Shown here piece after piece: positions 1 to 7,679 of a DNA stretch of 12,472 nt. The notes beneath the pieces are model-generated. The model was given only the letters and a program-made list of their open reading frames with translations. It did no database searches and was not told the origin of the DNA. Source of the DNA: Euperipatoides rowelli (Eukaryota > Onychophora > Udeonychophora > Euonychophora > Peripatopsidae). The stretch is taken from NCBI GenBank assembly GCA_003024985.2, contig PXIH01S0005654.1; one strand, 5' to 3'. The translations under genes were made by a program, and so were the position numbers. Position 1 is the stretch's first letter; each line of letters starts with the position of its first letter.

Positions 1-570
1 TTTTTTATTTTAAATTATTAAATTTTTACATATCACAACATTTGATTTCAACGGGCCGAAACCTTCTCAGTAGCCATGATAATTTTACCAAGAGTCCTAC
101 CAGTAGTAAAGATGTATTTAAAAAATACCAGGGTGCCAAACATACTATATTAGGATGTGGAAATTGGGGTAAAATTTCATCTTTGGGTTTGGGGGTAGCG
201 CCTGTACCCACCAATCGGTTCCAGGGGCAGCACCGTTGGAAGCAAATGATTTTTAATGAATTTTAAAGTGTTTTGTGCCAATTTTGATCCAATGTGGGGG
301 TAGATAAACTGATTTGATTTTACAGGCTGCCTTTCAATGATATGGGAATTTTTAAAAAACAACAACTGGTAGCGGTTATTTACAGTCCTAACCTTAATCC
401 CATCCTGAACCTTAACTCCTTCCTATGTAATAAACTACTATGCCCCAACCCTATTATAATCAAGTGGTGCAATAAAGATTTTTTGAATATTTTTATAAAA
501 TGTAGTTATCTAAAAATTTATAATTTTGTGATTTTATCTGTAATAAAAAATGTTGGGGGCAAGATAATCA
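1..570. other. Anonymous non-coding stretch, moderately complex
   Basis: No gene is recognised here. The part from 50 to 240 is less AT-rich than the surroundings, with a G-rich stretch at about 185-240 that contains a short GGGTA/TACCC inverted pair, so it may be an old repeat. A 74-residue open frame runs on the plus strand from 42 to 266, but it resembles nothing I know and is no longer than chance allows. At about 387-420 lies a C-rich segment of two imperfect 17-bp units built on CCTAACCTTAA, which looks like degenerate simple repeat rather than telomere. Confidence 0.4.
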
Positions 571-699
571 TAAGTACCAAATTTAATTTGAATTTCGATA
601 TGATGAACTAATTATTTTGATGACAGTAAACATACAACCCTTGAAAAAAAAAAATTCGATGTAAAGGTATTTTGATAAGACAGCACAGCCCTACTCGGA
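571..699 (+). repeat. Dispersed repeat with spaced TTYGAT motifs, copy 1
   Basis: This segment matches 5158-5319 in direct orientation. The shared landmarks, in order, are TAAGTA, a TTTAATTT block, ATTATTTTGATGAC, GTAAACATACAAC, TTCGATGTAA, TTTTGATAAGAC in this copy, and a C-rich tail ending near CCTACTC. The core motif ATTTYGAT or ATTYGAT occurs four times here. This copy is shorter than the other because one motif unit is missing near its 3' part. No terminal inverted repeats or target duplication can be seen, so its class is unknown. It could be a fragment of a larger interspersed repeat. Confidence 0.6.
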
Positions 700-1426
700 A
701 AGCCTTGAATTTCTAAAAATAAATTCATTAAAAAAACCAGATTAAAATATCTAAAAAGATATGATTTTTATAAGTTATACCCTCAATTAGGCTACTGTCT
801 CAGAGTAGTACAAAAAACTGGTAGAATTACTTGACAGAATATATCGTTATCAATTCTTAGATTAAAACAAGAGCAAAGATATTTGAAAAATCCCTAATAA
901 ACAATATTGTCACCTTTTTAAATAATCAAATATTAAAGATTATATTAAAAAAAAATAATGTGATTAATAAATTTAATAGTTAGAAAATCATTGCCTTAGT
1001 TTAAAAATATCTGTAATGGGATTTAAATCTAATTGTGGGCTGAAATCTCAGTTTATTTATTTATTTGTTAATTATGTAAAAATTTAGTATCACACATTGT
1101 ATATTTCATTTTTAATAAATGTTTTTATTATAATATACATTATATTGGTTGATTTTTAATGGCATTCAAATTAATCAAATTGTCCGTTATTTTTTTAATA
1201 AACTAAAAACCCAAAATTTGTTTCGAGTTAAATACTTATGCTGGTGTAATGTTTCGTCAGCAGCTGGTCTTCGTAGAAAAGAAGTTTCCATTTATCCCAC
1301 TTGATTATCATTAACGGTTCAGAAAAATTCATTAATAACCCAGCCTCAAATTTTCAAAATATCTGAGAGAGAAATTGCATTTTTCAAAGGAAAACTTTTC
1401 TCTATGGTGAAATAGAATAGGGTATT
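700..1426. other. AT-rich region with no recognised feature
   Basis: Both strands carry frequent stops and many A/T runs. A slightly more complex patch lies at about 1230-1350, including GTTTCGTCAGCAGCTGG, but no open frame or known motif goes with it. A short TTTA repeat is present around 1050-1066. I see nothing that supports a gene. Confidence 0.4.
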
Positions 1427-1441
1427 GGGGGGGGGGGGGGG
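1427..1441 (+). repeat. Poly-G run (15 G)
   Basis: Fifteen consecutive G residues are flanked on both sides by GGTATTGG-like sequence, so the run may have grown inside a small GGGTATTGG direct repeat. Such a tract can form a G-quadruplex and is also prone to length errors in sequencing. Confidence 0.9.
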
Positions 1442-2390
1442 TATTGGAAGCAGATGTCACATGTTAAACTGATTCTCTGTTTTTCAGGTGCATTCATAAT
1501 ATAATTTAATGGCATCAATAAAATGGCAATTGAAAAAAAAGTTAAATTGCTACCATAATTTATGACAGGCCTTCTTAGTTTCTTTTGACAGCATTTCTTT
1601 GTAAATATCCAACAAAATTTCTAAATAGATTGCAGGAAAAAGAAAATAAGTTTCAATTTTTGCTAAACTATTAAATTAATTTAACACTAATTTGTTTTTT
1701 AAATTAATCATTTTAGTCTATACAAGTTTAAATGTTTTTCTTTTAATCTTTGTTTATTTATTTATTTATTTTTAACTTTTTTTTTTTTGTTAAACAATGA
1801 ATAAAAATAGATAATTACATTTTTCTAAGCTAGAAGTATAAATATTATATTAGGACTATATAAAATAATAAATGAAAAATATATGTTTTCAAGACTTAGT
1901 TTAATTTTTGAATTATCTGAAATATTAAAGCTGATGCAATGAAGCAGTTATTATTATTATTATTTTATGATTATTGCTAATAAAAGATTGGAATAACCTA
2001 CGGTATTTTTTTTAAAAGAAATTTAAAATGTTTTCGCTTTGTGTTTTTTTTTTTTTAAAGCAGTATAATTTTTCACAACAGAAGATTTCACTCTGTAAGA
2101 TCAAATAACAAGAATAGCCATTGGCGTTACTGTAGCTTTTATTAATGAGATGAAAACATTGATCTTTACAAATATTCAAAACATTTCAAATAGCTGTTTA
2201 GAATTCAAAATCAACAAATACTTAGGCTGTATTCCCAATTCCTAAAGTTTGTTGATCTGTTTGTCAAAATATTTAATTCTCTACATTCTGTTAATAAAAT
2301 ATGTTCGTTTTTATTTATCTTTTTTTTTTTCAAGGTCATTTAACTACTTTTATTAGTGTAGTAAATTTTATTTCTACTTTTTTGTGCTAG
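1442..2390. other. AT-rich region with homopolymers and short microsatellites
   Basis: No gene was found. The stretch has poly-T runs near 1780-1792 and 2046-2057, a TTTA microsatellite at about 1752-1771, and a TTA microsatellite at about 1948-1965. All six frames are closed by frequent stops. Confidence 0.5.
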
Positions 2391-2660
2391 TGAACTTCCT
2401 ACCTGAATATTTCCATATCTTTGTTATTACCGCACTGTATATGAGCTGAAGTGCAATGTAAGAGCAGTGTATAATCATGCTGATGTACCATGCAAATATG
2501 CAGCATAATCTAAATTAACCTCGAATCTGTACAATTCCAATTTTCATTGGAAAAAGTACATTTGGGTTAACATTTGACAAATATATTAAGTGTGAGGAAA
2601 ATCATTTCTCCCTGTACATAAATCAGTAAAAAAGGTAAGTTGGGAGCCTGACATTTCTAT
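2391..2660. other. Lower-AT patch containing an octamer motif; function unknown
   Basis: This patch is more complex than its surroundings. It contains ATGCAAAT at 2490-2497, the classical POU-domain octamer, flanked by ATGCTG and CAGCAT, which form a short inverted pair. A good splice-donor match (AGGTAAGT, 2633-2640) follows, but no upstream open frame supports an exon. The patch could be a conserved non-coding element or simply an old repeat. The sequence alone does not decide. Confidence 0.2.
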
Positions 2661-2878
2661 GTCTTCTGTACTGTCCAATCTGTAAATAGGTTTATTTGAC
2701 TTACTCAGTTCAGCGCTCAAATGTTTTTTTCTGAAAATGTGGATTCTGCCACTTCAAATTGAAAAAAAAAAATTGTTAACAAGATTTACTGATTTTTTTT
2801 TTTAGACATAAATGATGGGATATACTAAATTGAATGTTTGTCAATTTGGAGCAGTAGAGGCTGGTGACTATCAGGCAT

Positions 2879-2890
2879 GGGGGGGGGGGG
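2879..2890 (+). repeat. Poly-G run (12 G)
   Basis: Twelve consecutive G residues sit in otherwise AT-rich sequence, followed by CTGTGACAGCTGGGGG. It is a simple low-complexity tract with G-quadruplex potential. Confidence 0.9.
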
Positions 2891-2935
2891 CTGTGACAGC
2901 TGGGGGTTTGCCTTAAAATGAGCTCTGAAATATAC

Positions 2936-3055
2936 TTAACAGTATATATGTATATATATATATATACAGTATATACATATATACAGTATATACATATACA
3001 CACAGTATATACATATTATACTGTATACTTTTTATTTAACAGTATATATACATTT
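2936..3055 (+). repeat. TA-rich minisatellite with 15-bp unit
   Basis: Three perfect copies of ACAGTATATACATAT start at 2966, 2983 and 3002, with spacings of 17 and 19 bp. They are flanked by two copies of TTAACAGTATATAT, one at about 2937 and one at about 3037. A (TA)n stretch precedes the units. The tract also contains ACTGTATAC, the reverse complement of part of the unit, so it is partly palindromic and could extrude as a cruciform. Open frames reading through it in both directions are low-complexity artefacts. Confidence 0.85.
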
Positions 3056-3351
3056 TGTGCTTGTAAAATCTTTAAATCAGGTCTAGTTAATTTCATTATT
3101 TTAATTTAGACTGGTAAGTAAGATTTTCACTGTCAGTAGTTAAAATGTTGTCCTAGCACTGTTCACAGAAGTCATAATTAATATTATTCAAACGGTATAA
3201 ATGAATCGGAAGCACATAGTAAGCAATGAGAAAAAAATCCACAAGTCGGACCGAACCAATCAATCACAAATCTGAAATAATTAAATTGCAAGCACCAAAT
3301 AATTTGATTACCCGTAACATTCCTGTCGAATGATGAGAGCGATGCCTACCG

Positions 3352-3387
3352 TATTATTATTATTATTATTGTTATTATTATTATTAG
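3352..3387 (+). repeat. TTA trinucleotide microsatellite
   Basis: About twelve TAT/TTA units are interrupted by a single G at about 3371. It is a simple repeat with no sign of function. Confidence 0.9.
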
Positions 3388-3476
3388 GGTTTTATTAATA
3401 TATAAAAATATACAAGATTGGTTATAATTTGATGCATGTATATGGGAAATACACTCAATAACGCATGCTTTTTCAG

Positions 3477-3627
3477 CTTCTCTGTTGATTATAGCCAATT
3501 TCGGACTCTGCCCAAGAAATATCACGTGAAATTCATTTCAACCAATCATAACACTTCAAACTATAATGCTCCTGCTATACCTCAAAGGTTAATATCTGGA
3601 CGGAATTTCTGGAGTCCAAGAAACTGA
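3477..3627 (+). other. Weak candidate terminal exon
   Basis: A possible acceptor (GCTTTTTCAG, ending at 3476) is followed by about 50 codons open to a TGA at 3625-3627. This patch is distinctly less AT-rich than its flanks. The predicted peptide, beginning FSVDYSQFRTLPKKYHVKF, has ordinary protein-like composition but matches no family I recognise. T-rich, low-complexity sequence follows the stop. No upstream exon, promoter or polyadenylation signal can be tied to it. It may equally be a fragment of an old repeat or a chance frame. Confidence 0.2.
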
Positions 3628-3639
3628 ACCTGAAAACAT

Positions 3640-4628
3640 TAACCCTTTGCATATTTTTATTTTTTTATTTTTTTTTTAATGAAAAAAACTTTATTATGCC
3701 TAATTAATTATCAAGCATTTTTTTTTTTTTTTGACATAAAAAAAAATGTGGCTCAATGTTAGATGACATTGAGAAGGATTATATTAACAATTTGGCTGCT
3801 TAATTTTATTGGGAGGGGCTCCGTCCCAGAGTTCACCATATTATTATGCTAGCCGCTACTGATTTGGAGTGGTAATAAGAGACAAAATGTAGGTATTATG
3901 CCAACTAAAGAGAACAACTGCAAATTATAAAGATGGTATTATGCCGGCTTTGGAGTAGAAAGGGATAATCAATTGTGTTTTCTGTGAGAGGAAAAATATG
4001 ATATCTGAGCTGTACAGTGTTTGCATAGAGGTCTATCACTTCATAGTAAAAGCTATCAGAAAGTTCTGAGTGCATTTACTTGTGTACATCTTTCACAAAG
4101 GACCTATAATCATCAAAACAATATGAGGTTTGAACATTGTTGTATCATCCAATTCCACAGTTCACATCCAAACAATCAAATTTATGTGTATAGATATTTA
4201 AAACACTGAATTAATAGTTTTAATAAAACAAAAATCTGACGAACAATTTAATTTAAAAATTGTATTATCAGCATCGAGAATGAATCCATGAAAATAGATA
4301 AATTCTCAGATAGGTAAACACAATGAATACACATCAGTTTGTGTTTTACAAGAAGTGACCTAAATAGCAAAAAAAAAAAAAACACACAGCCAATAATGCA
4401 ATTCAAATTCATGCCTCTCTTGTAAAGATACTCCCATGAGTGAGTAACAAATCCATTATGCAATATATTGATATATTAATAGAAGCATGGACAAACAGCT
4501 CTTTTTTTTTGTGTATGGAGAGAGGCGTTCACAGCTGAGATTCATTCAAGTCGGTTAATTTATGATAGCCTAGGTTTTGGTCTGTTACATCGAATAAACA
4601 TTACAAAATGGCCTTTATTAAATGATAT
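3640..4628. other. AT-rich region, no recognised gene
   Basis: Poly-T and poly-A runs lie around 3650-3750 and 4368-4382. From 3842 to 3958 the phrase TATTATGC recurs three times, at 3842, 3894 and 3937, about 45-50 bp apart. The first and third copies are followed by GCCGCTACTGATTTGGAGT- and CGGCTTTGGAGT-like sequence, so this may be a decayed tandem repeat. Short open frames at 4021-4209 (plus) and 4248-4463 (minus) show no known domain and are probably chance. Confidence 0.4.
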
Positions 4629-4636
4629 CCTAACCT
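4629..4636 (+). repeat. Probable 8-bp target duplication, left copy
   Basis: CCTAACCT lies directly left of the hAT-like element at 4637. It matches TCTAACCT at 5101-5108 in 7 of 8 positions. Eight base pairs is the target-duplication length typical of hAT transposons. Confidence 0.6.
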
Positions 4637-5100
4637 AGGGTTGGCGAACCTTTGCCACTTGAAGTTTGGTTTATTACTTTCAAGTGTCTAGTGTGTTAAC
4701 ATTAATGTACATAAGTAGTCCACCAAATCAAGAGAATACACCTCGTCTAACATCGAGAACTGGCGATTATTTAGAACATGTGCAGATATAAGATTCACAA
4801 TTTTTAATTAACACCAAGAGTGCACTGTTAATGACTTCATACTTCCCTATGTGCACATCACTTCCTGGTGTATAATGCAATGGAACTTCACAGTGGGATT
4901 CTGAACTTCTTCACTACGGTAAGTAATTTCACAAAATCATTATGTTTACCCACCATATTTAGGGTGGCATCAGTTGATACAATTTCCTATTTATTACATG
5001 TACAATACTACACCATGCAGAATGGTTTTATGTGGTGTGCCACCCAAATCATGTCCGTGTGCCACTTAGTAACATGTGTGTCATAGGTTCGAAATCCCTG
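4637..5100 (+). mobile_element. Non-autonomous hAT-like DNA transposon, copy A
   Basis: This element of about 464 bp begins AGGGTTGGCGAACC and ends GGTTCGAAATCCCTG, which are imperfect inverted termini of the CAGGG...CCCTG kind common in hAT elements. It is bounded by near-identical 8-bp repeats. The reverse complement of 8491-8972 aligns with it along most of its length at roughly three quarters identity by eye. Shared landmarks include CCACTTGAAGTTTGG, a CTCGTCTAACATC block, GTGGCATCAGTT and TACTACACCATGCA. Its longest frame, 72 residues at 4868-5086, shows no transposase motif, so the element must have been moved in trans. Copy A carries about 30 bp of extra sequence near 4915-4960 that copy B lacks. 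Confidence 0.7.
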
Positions 5101-5108
5101 TCTAACCT
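5101..5108 (+). repeat. Probable 8-bp target duplication, right copy
   Basis: TCTAACCT immediately follows the terminal CCCTG of the element and differs from the left copy by one base. That is consistent with an old insertion. Confidence 0.6.
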
Positions 5109-5157
5109 TAAGACCACTGATCCAAATCAGACTTATGTGAATACATAATTAAAATTT

Positions 5158-5319
5158 TAAGTATTAATTTAATTTAAATTTTGATACGCAAAACAAATTA
5201 TTTTGATGACATAGTAAACATACAACTGTTGAAAATTTATTAATTTCGATGTAACTATTTTGATGTGAAATCATTTCGATAAGACGAGACAACACTACAG
5301 CCTAACACTACCTTACTCT
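5158..5319 (+). repeat. Dispersed repeat with spaced TTYGAT motifs, copy 2
   Basis: This is the second copy of the repeat seen at 571-699, in the same orientation. It carries five spaced motifs: ATTTTGATAC at 5178, ATTTTGATGAC at 5200, ATTTCGATG at 5243, ATTTTGATGTG at about 5257 and ATTTCGATAAGAC at 5273. Where motifs differ they mostly show TCGA versus TTGA, as expected from decay of a methylated CpG. The tail is C-rich with ACACTACAG and AACACTACC. It lies between hAT-like copy A and the retrotransposon and does not appear to belong to either. Its class is unknown. Confidence 0.6.
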
Positions 5320-5680
5320 GCCTGCACCTGAGTATGACAGCACTACAATATGCAATCAATTTATTTTTATATTTAAATGATAGACATTTAAAATTATTCT
5401 CTGAATTAACCAGTCATTCTTGGATGACGCTGATTTCAGTTATGCTGTTAATGATTCAGATTCTCTTAAGGCATATTTAAACATACTATTGGGAAGATTA
5501 TAATATGCTGCTGCTGTTGTTTTTTTTCAAGTTTATTAATATTAAAATGCTTAATTGTTCAACGTCATTTAAATAATAAATGAACAAATATGGATGTTTA
5601 AAAAATAATTTTATTAGAAATGAATTAACTGTACGTTTTTTTTTAATTGTCTAGAAATGAGCATTTATTGATATTATTTT
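5320..5680. other. AT-rich spacer, no recognised feature
   Basis: This stretch lies left of the retrotransposon's 3' LTR and contains poly-T runs near 5520 and 5636. I found no open frame of note and no 5-bp sequence matching the base pairs just beyond the other LTR. Confidence 0.4.
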
Positions 5681-5897
5681 TGTGTGTCTAAGAAACTTTT
5701 ACAGTTGAATAACTTAATTAACATTTTAATAAACATGAAGAATTGATACAAAAGGGATGTTTGACTGAGACAGAACCAAAACTCATTCTAAAAATCCTGC
5801 TGTTTTCTTACAAGCATTGTCTAATGAGAATTGAAGTAATGCTACTTCAAATCTCTAATGTTCAGTTTAATATTTACTAGATGTTCAATACACTACA
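5681..5897 (-). mobile_element. Ty3/gypsy 3' LTR
   Basis: Positions 5701-5897 align with 9206-9404 in the same orientation at about 85% identity by eye, and the first 35 bases are identical. Read on the minus strand, the LTR starts TGTAGTGTATTGAAC, with the TG expected of an LTR, and sits immediately after a polypurine tract once the MITE at 5899-6157 is set aside. Its far end is less certain. Both copies contain TAAGAAA with a TG eight bases before it (5681 here, 9178 in the other), which would give an LTR of about 217-227 bp ending in CA. The outer end shows no clear 5-bp target duplication. Confidence 0.75.
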
Positions 5898-5898
5898 C
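5891..5898 (+). repeat. Perfect 8-bp target duplication, left copy
   Basis: CACTACAC directly precedes the MITE's CAGGGTTC terminus. It is identical to 6158-6165, so the boundaries of the insertion are exact. Confidence 0.95.
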
Positions 5899-6157
5899 CA
5901 GGGTTCTTCAACCTTTTTTCGTTTACCCCACACTTTTGCATATTTTGCACATATTTCAATATGCCACCACCCACCTTGACTTCATGTTGGATTTGATACA
6001 CTTTTTTTTTGGTTGACTGGATGTTTTGTTGACTTCATGTCAGATTTGATGAGATGTTTTTTTTTTTTTTTTTGGGGGGGGGGGGAATTCAATACCGCCC
6101 ACCAAAAATCCTAAAACGCCCACTGGTGGGCATTCTGGACCAGGTTGAAGAACCCTG
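5899..6157. mobile_element. hAT-type MITE with perfect termini
   Basis: This 259-bp element starts CAGGGTTCTTCAACCT and ends with its exact reverse complement, giving 16-bp terminal inverted repeats. It is flanked by identical 8-bp direct repeats. TIRs beginning CAGGG and an 8-bp duplication are hallmarks of the hAT superfamily. It has no coding capacity, so it is non-autonomous. Inside are a T17-G12 tract at 6057-6085, a 22-bp segment (TTGACTTCATGT...GATTTGAT) repeated 53 bp apart at 5976 and 6029 with two differences, and a perfect hairpin GCCCAC-TG-GTGGGC at 6117-6130. It has inserted 7 bp inside the 3' LTR of the dead gypsy element. The perfect ends suggest it is much younger than its host element. 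Confidence 0.93.
6057..6085 (+). repeat. T17-G12 homopolymer junction
   Basis: Seventeen T residues are followed directly by twelve G residues inside the MITE. The exact lengths may be unreliable in the assembly. Confidence 0.85.
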
Positions 6158-6165
6158 CACTACAC
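6158..6165 (+). repeat. Perfect 8-bp target duplication, right copy
   Basis: CACTACAC follows the MITE's terminal CCCTG. On the minus strand these bases are GTGTAGTG. Seven of them (TGTAGTG) are the original first bases of the retrotransposon's 3' LTR, and the leading G separates the LTR from the polypurine tract. Confidence 0.95.
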
Positions 6166-6177
6166 TATTCTCCCCCT
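6166..6177 (-). promoter_or_regulatory. Polypurine tract of the gypsy element
   Basis: On the minus strand the sequence reads AGGGGGAGAATA and is followed, after one G, by the LTR start TGTAGTG. In LTR retrotransposons an RNase H-resistant purine run directly upstream of the 3' LTR primes plus-strand DNA synthesis. The position and composition fit that role and confirm both the element's orientation and the LTR boundary. Confidence 0.8.
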
Positions 6178-6179
6178 GA

Positions 6180-6344
6180 AAGTTCAGATTATTAAATTTA
6201 TTGTGTTCATTTTTTTTTCTGAATGGGATATGCTACATGTAGTTATAGCATCAGGTTTACTAGTTCCAGGTTGTGTTAAAGTGTTGCCTTGTTTTTTTGT
6301 AGTGTAGGGGGGATTGCTTCATTGTCGCTGTGTCTTTTGTCATT
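6180..6344 (-). other. Untranslated 3' part of the gypsy element
   Basis: This stretch lies between the end of recognisable integrase coding and the polypurine tract. It shows stops in all frames and no domain. It is probably the element's 3' untranslated region or further decayed coding sequence. Confidence 0.4.
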
Positions 6345-7292
6345 GTATTTGAAACTGAATGTTGAAACTGCCTACTCCAAATTTATCCTGAAGCTAATTT
6401 AACCTTATATGAGACTGGACCTGATTATTACCCCAAAGCACCAATTAGTTCCACTTTTATAGCTTCTATATATGGAGAGCCTCAACAAATCCAATCTGGT
6501 CCTGATCTGTCTTTTGAGAAATAAATTTGCTGGGGTTTCTTGTGTCATTATGTGTGGTGTACTTCTTGATACAAAACAGTAGGTGGTTTAAACTGTCAGT
6601 CATTGATTGATTTGCAGACTTTTTCGTCAGAATTTTGTTTAGTATTTGAACAAAAATCTTTCTGTTTGTCCATTTGTGGCACGGTGCAGATTTGATACGT
6701 CTTATACCATATGTTTTGCTCTGGTAAACCAAATCTTGAAAACCTTGACTTTGATACGCTAATAGTGGGATTCAGAACATCAATATGGATCCTTTGCCCA
6801 AGGAATTGTACTTGGTCTTTTGTTGGGTTGTTAGACTGCAAAGTGCACTGTTGCAATTTTTAGCTTTATTATTAATGTCCAATTCCATACCAGGCCACAA
6901 AAATAACTGTGTGCCAGCATCTTCATTTTGACTATACCAGCATACTCCCAGTGTAATTCCTGTAAAACATTTTATTGATGTTTATGTGGAATCACTACCC
7001 TGATCACCCAGAATAAACATCCTTGTATGATTGACAATAATTCATTCTTCTTATCAAAGAATTCCTGTAATTGCTTTGATAAGGTAGATTACATTTCCCA
7101 GCCTGAGGTTGTAAACCTATAGACTTGTGACAATAAGGTATCTTTCCTAGTCTCTTGAGCAATTTCTTTGAAATTTACTGGAAAATAATCTATTGCTTCC
7201 AACATGAGCATGTCACTAGGCATTTTTTCTTGATCAACTTTTCTTTCATTAGTGGCTGGTAACCGGGATTGGGCATCTGCATTGGCATGATG
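6345..7292 (-). pseudogene. Ty3/gypsy integrase remnant with linker
   Basis: Integrase inserts the reverse-transcribed element into host DNA. Reading on the minus strand, pieces appear in several frames. The first is a linker ANADAQSRLP (7257-7286), typical of the RNase H-to-integrase junction. A zinc-finger region follows, LHWEYAGIVKMKMLAHSYF (about 6958-6902), with a WPG and two cysteines after it. Next are IHID (about 6790), carrying the first catalytic Asp; FSRFGLPEQN; YGIRRIKSAPCH; ATNGQTERF with the catalytic Glu; and STPH...TPANLF...IRTRLDLLR (about 6550-6480). The last is GPVSYKV (6401-6421), the GPY/F module. The core is shortened: the stretch between IHID and FSRFGLPE, and the SDNG segment with the second catalytic Asp, are missing. 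At least three frameshifts and several stops make it non-functional. Confidence 0.85.
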
Positions 7293-7359
7293 CTAAGCTG
7301 ATAGTTACCAGTGCCCAGCATTGAAGTCTAGCTGTGGCTAAGGCTGGCACTCGAATATT

Positions 7360-7662
7360 GTCCAAATATTAATGGTAAGTGACTTGTGATCAATGGAAAT
7401 TTTTTGCCATATAAATATTGGTGAAATTTTTTAAGTCCAAAGATTTATGCTAAGTGTTTCTTTGTCTATCTGAGCATATATTGCCCTGTCTTGGATAAGG
7501 TGCACCGTGCATGGAGCCATCAGGAAAAATGTGAGATAGTGCTGCACCCAAGCCGTAAGCTGAAGCATCACAAGCTAGTGATAAACCAGATTTGATATAG
7601 GCAGATTTAAATGATGTTAAAACTTTTGGGGAGACTACCAGGTCCTTGACCTGTTTAAACAC
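7360..7662 (-). pseudogene. Ty3/gypsy RNase H remnant
   Basis: RNase H removes the RNA strand of the RNA/DNA hybrid during reverse transcription. The minus-strand frame from 7662 reads through KDLVVSPKVLTSF to the signature LACDASAYGLGAALSH, with the first catalytic Asp in CDAS at 7561-7572. In another frame, AIYAQIDKE (7458-7484) supplies the Glu, and a third frame gives [19 protein letters not shown] followed by SHLPLIFG. The last block normally has TDH where this copy has TSH, so a conserved Asp is lost as well. Two frameshifts interrupt about 100 codons. The domain follows directly after the RT thumb-like segment, as in normal gypsy pol order. Confidence 0.88.
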
Positions 7663-7679
7663 TGTCTACTTGGTCATTC

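Noticed and set aside
42-266. 74-residue open frame on the plus strand, with an overlapping minus frame at 26-214
   Set aside because: No recognisable domain, no splice or promoter context, and a length expected by chance. Both strands are open over the same bases, which argues for lack of stops rather than coding.
387-420. Telomere-like CCTAACCTTAA repeats
   Set aside because: Only two imperfect units are present and neither is the canonical TTAGGG complement array. It is too short to call interstitial telomeric sequence.
342-611. 89-residue open frame on the plus strand
   Set aside because: Composition is dominated by Asn, Ile, Leu and Lys from AT-rich DNA. Its end runs into the dispersed repeat at 571-699.
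2633-2640. Consensus splice donor AGGTAAGT
   Set aside because: All upstream frames close within a few codons, and the 8-bp motif is frequent by chance.
2776-3109. Tyr/Ile/Val-rich open frames on both strands
   Set aside because: They read through the TA minisatellite and are low-complexity artefacts.
4868-5086. 72-residue open frame
   Set aside because: It lies wholly within the non-autonomous hAT-like copy A, and the equivalent frame is not preserved in copy B.
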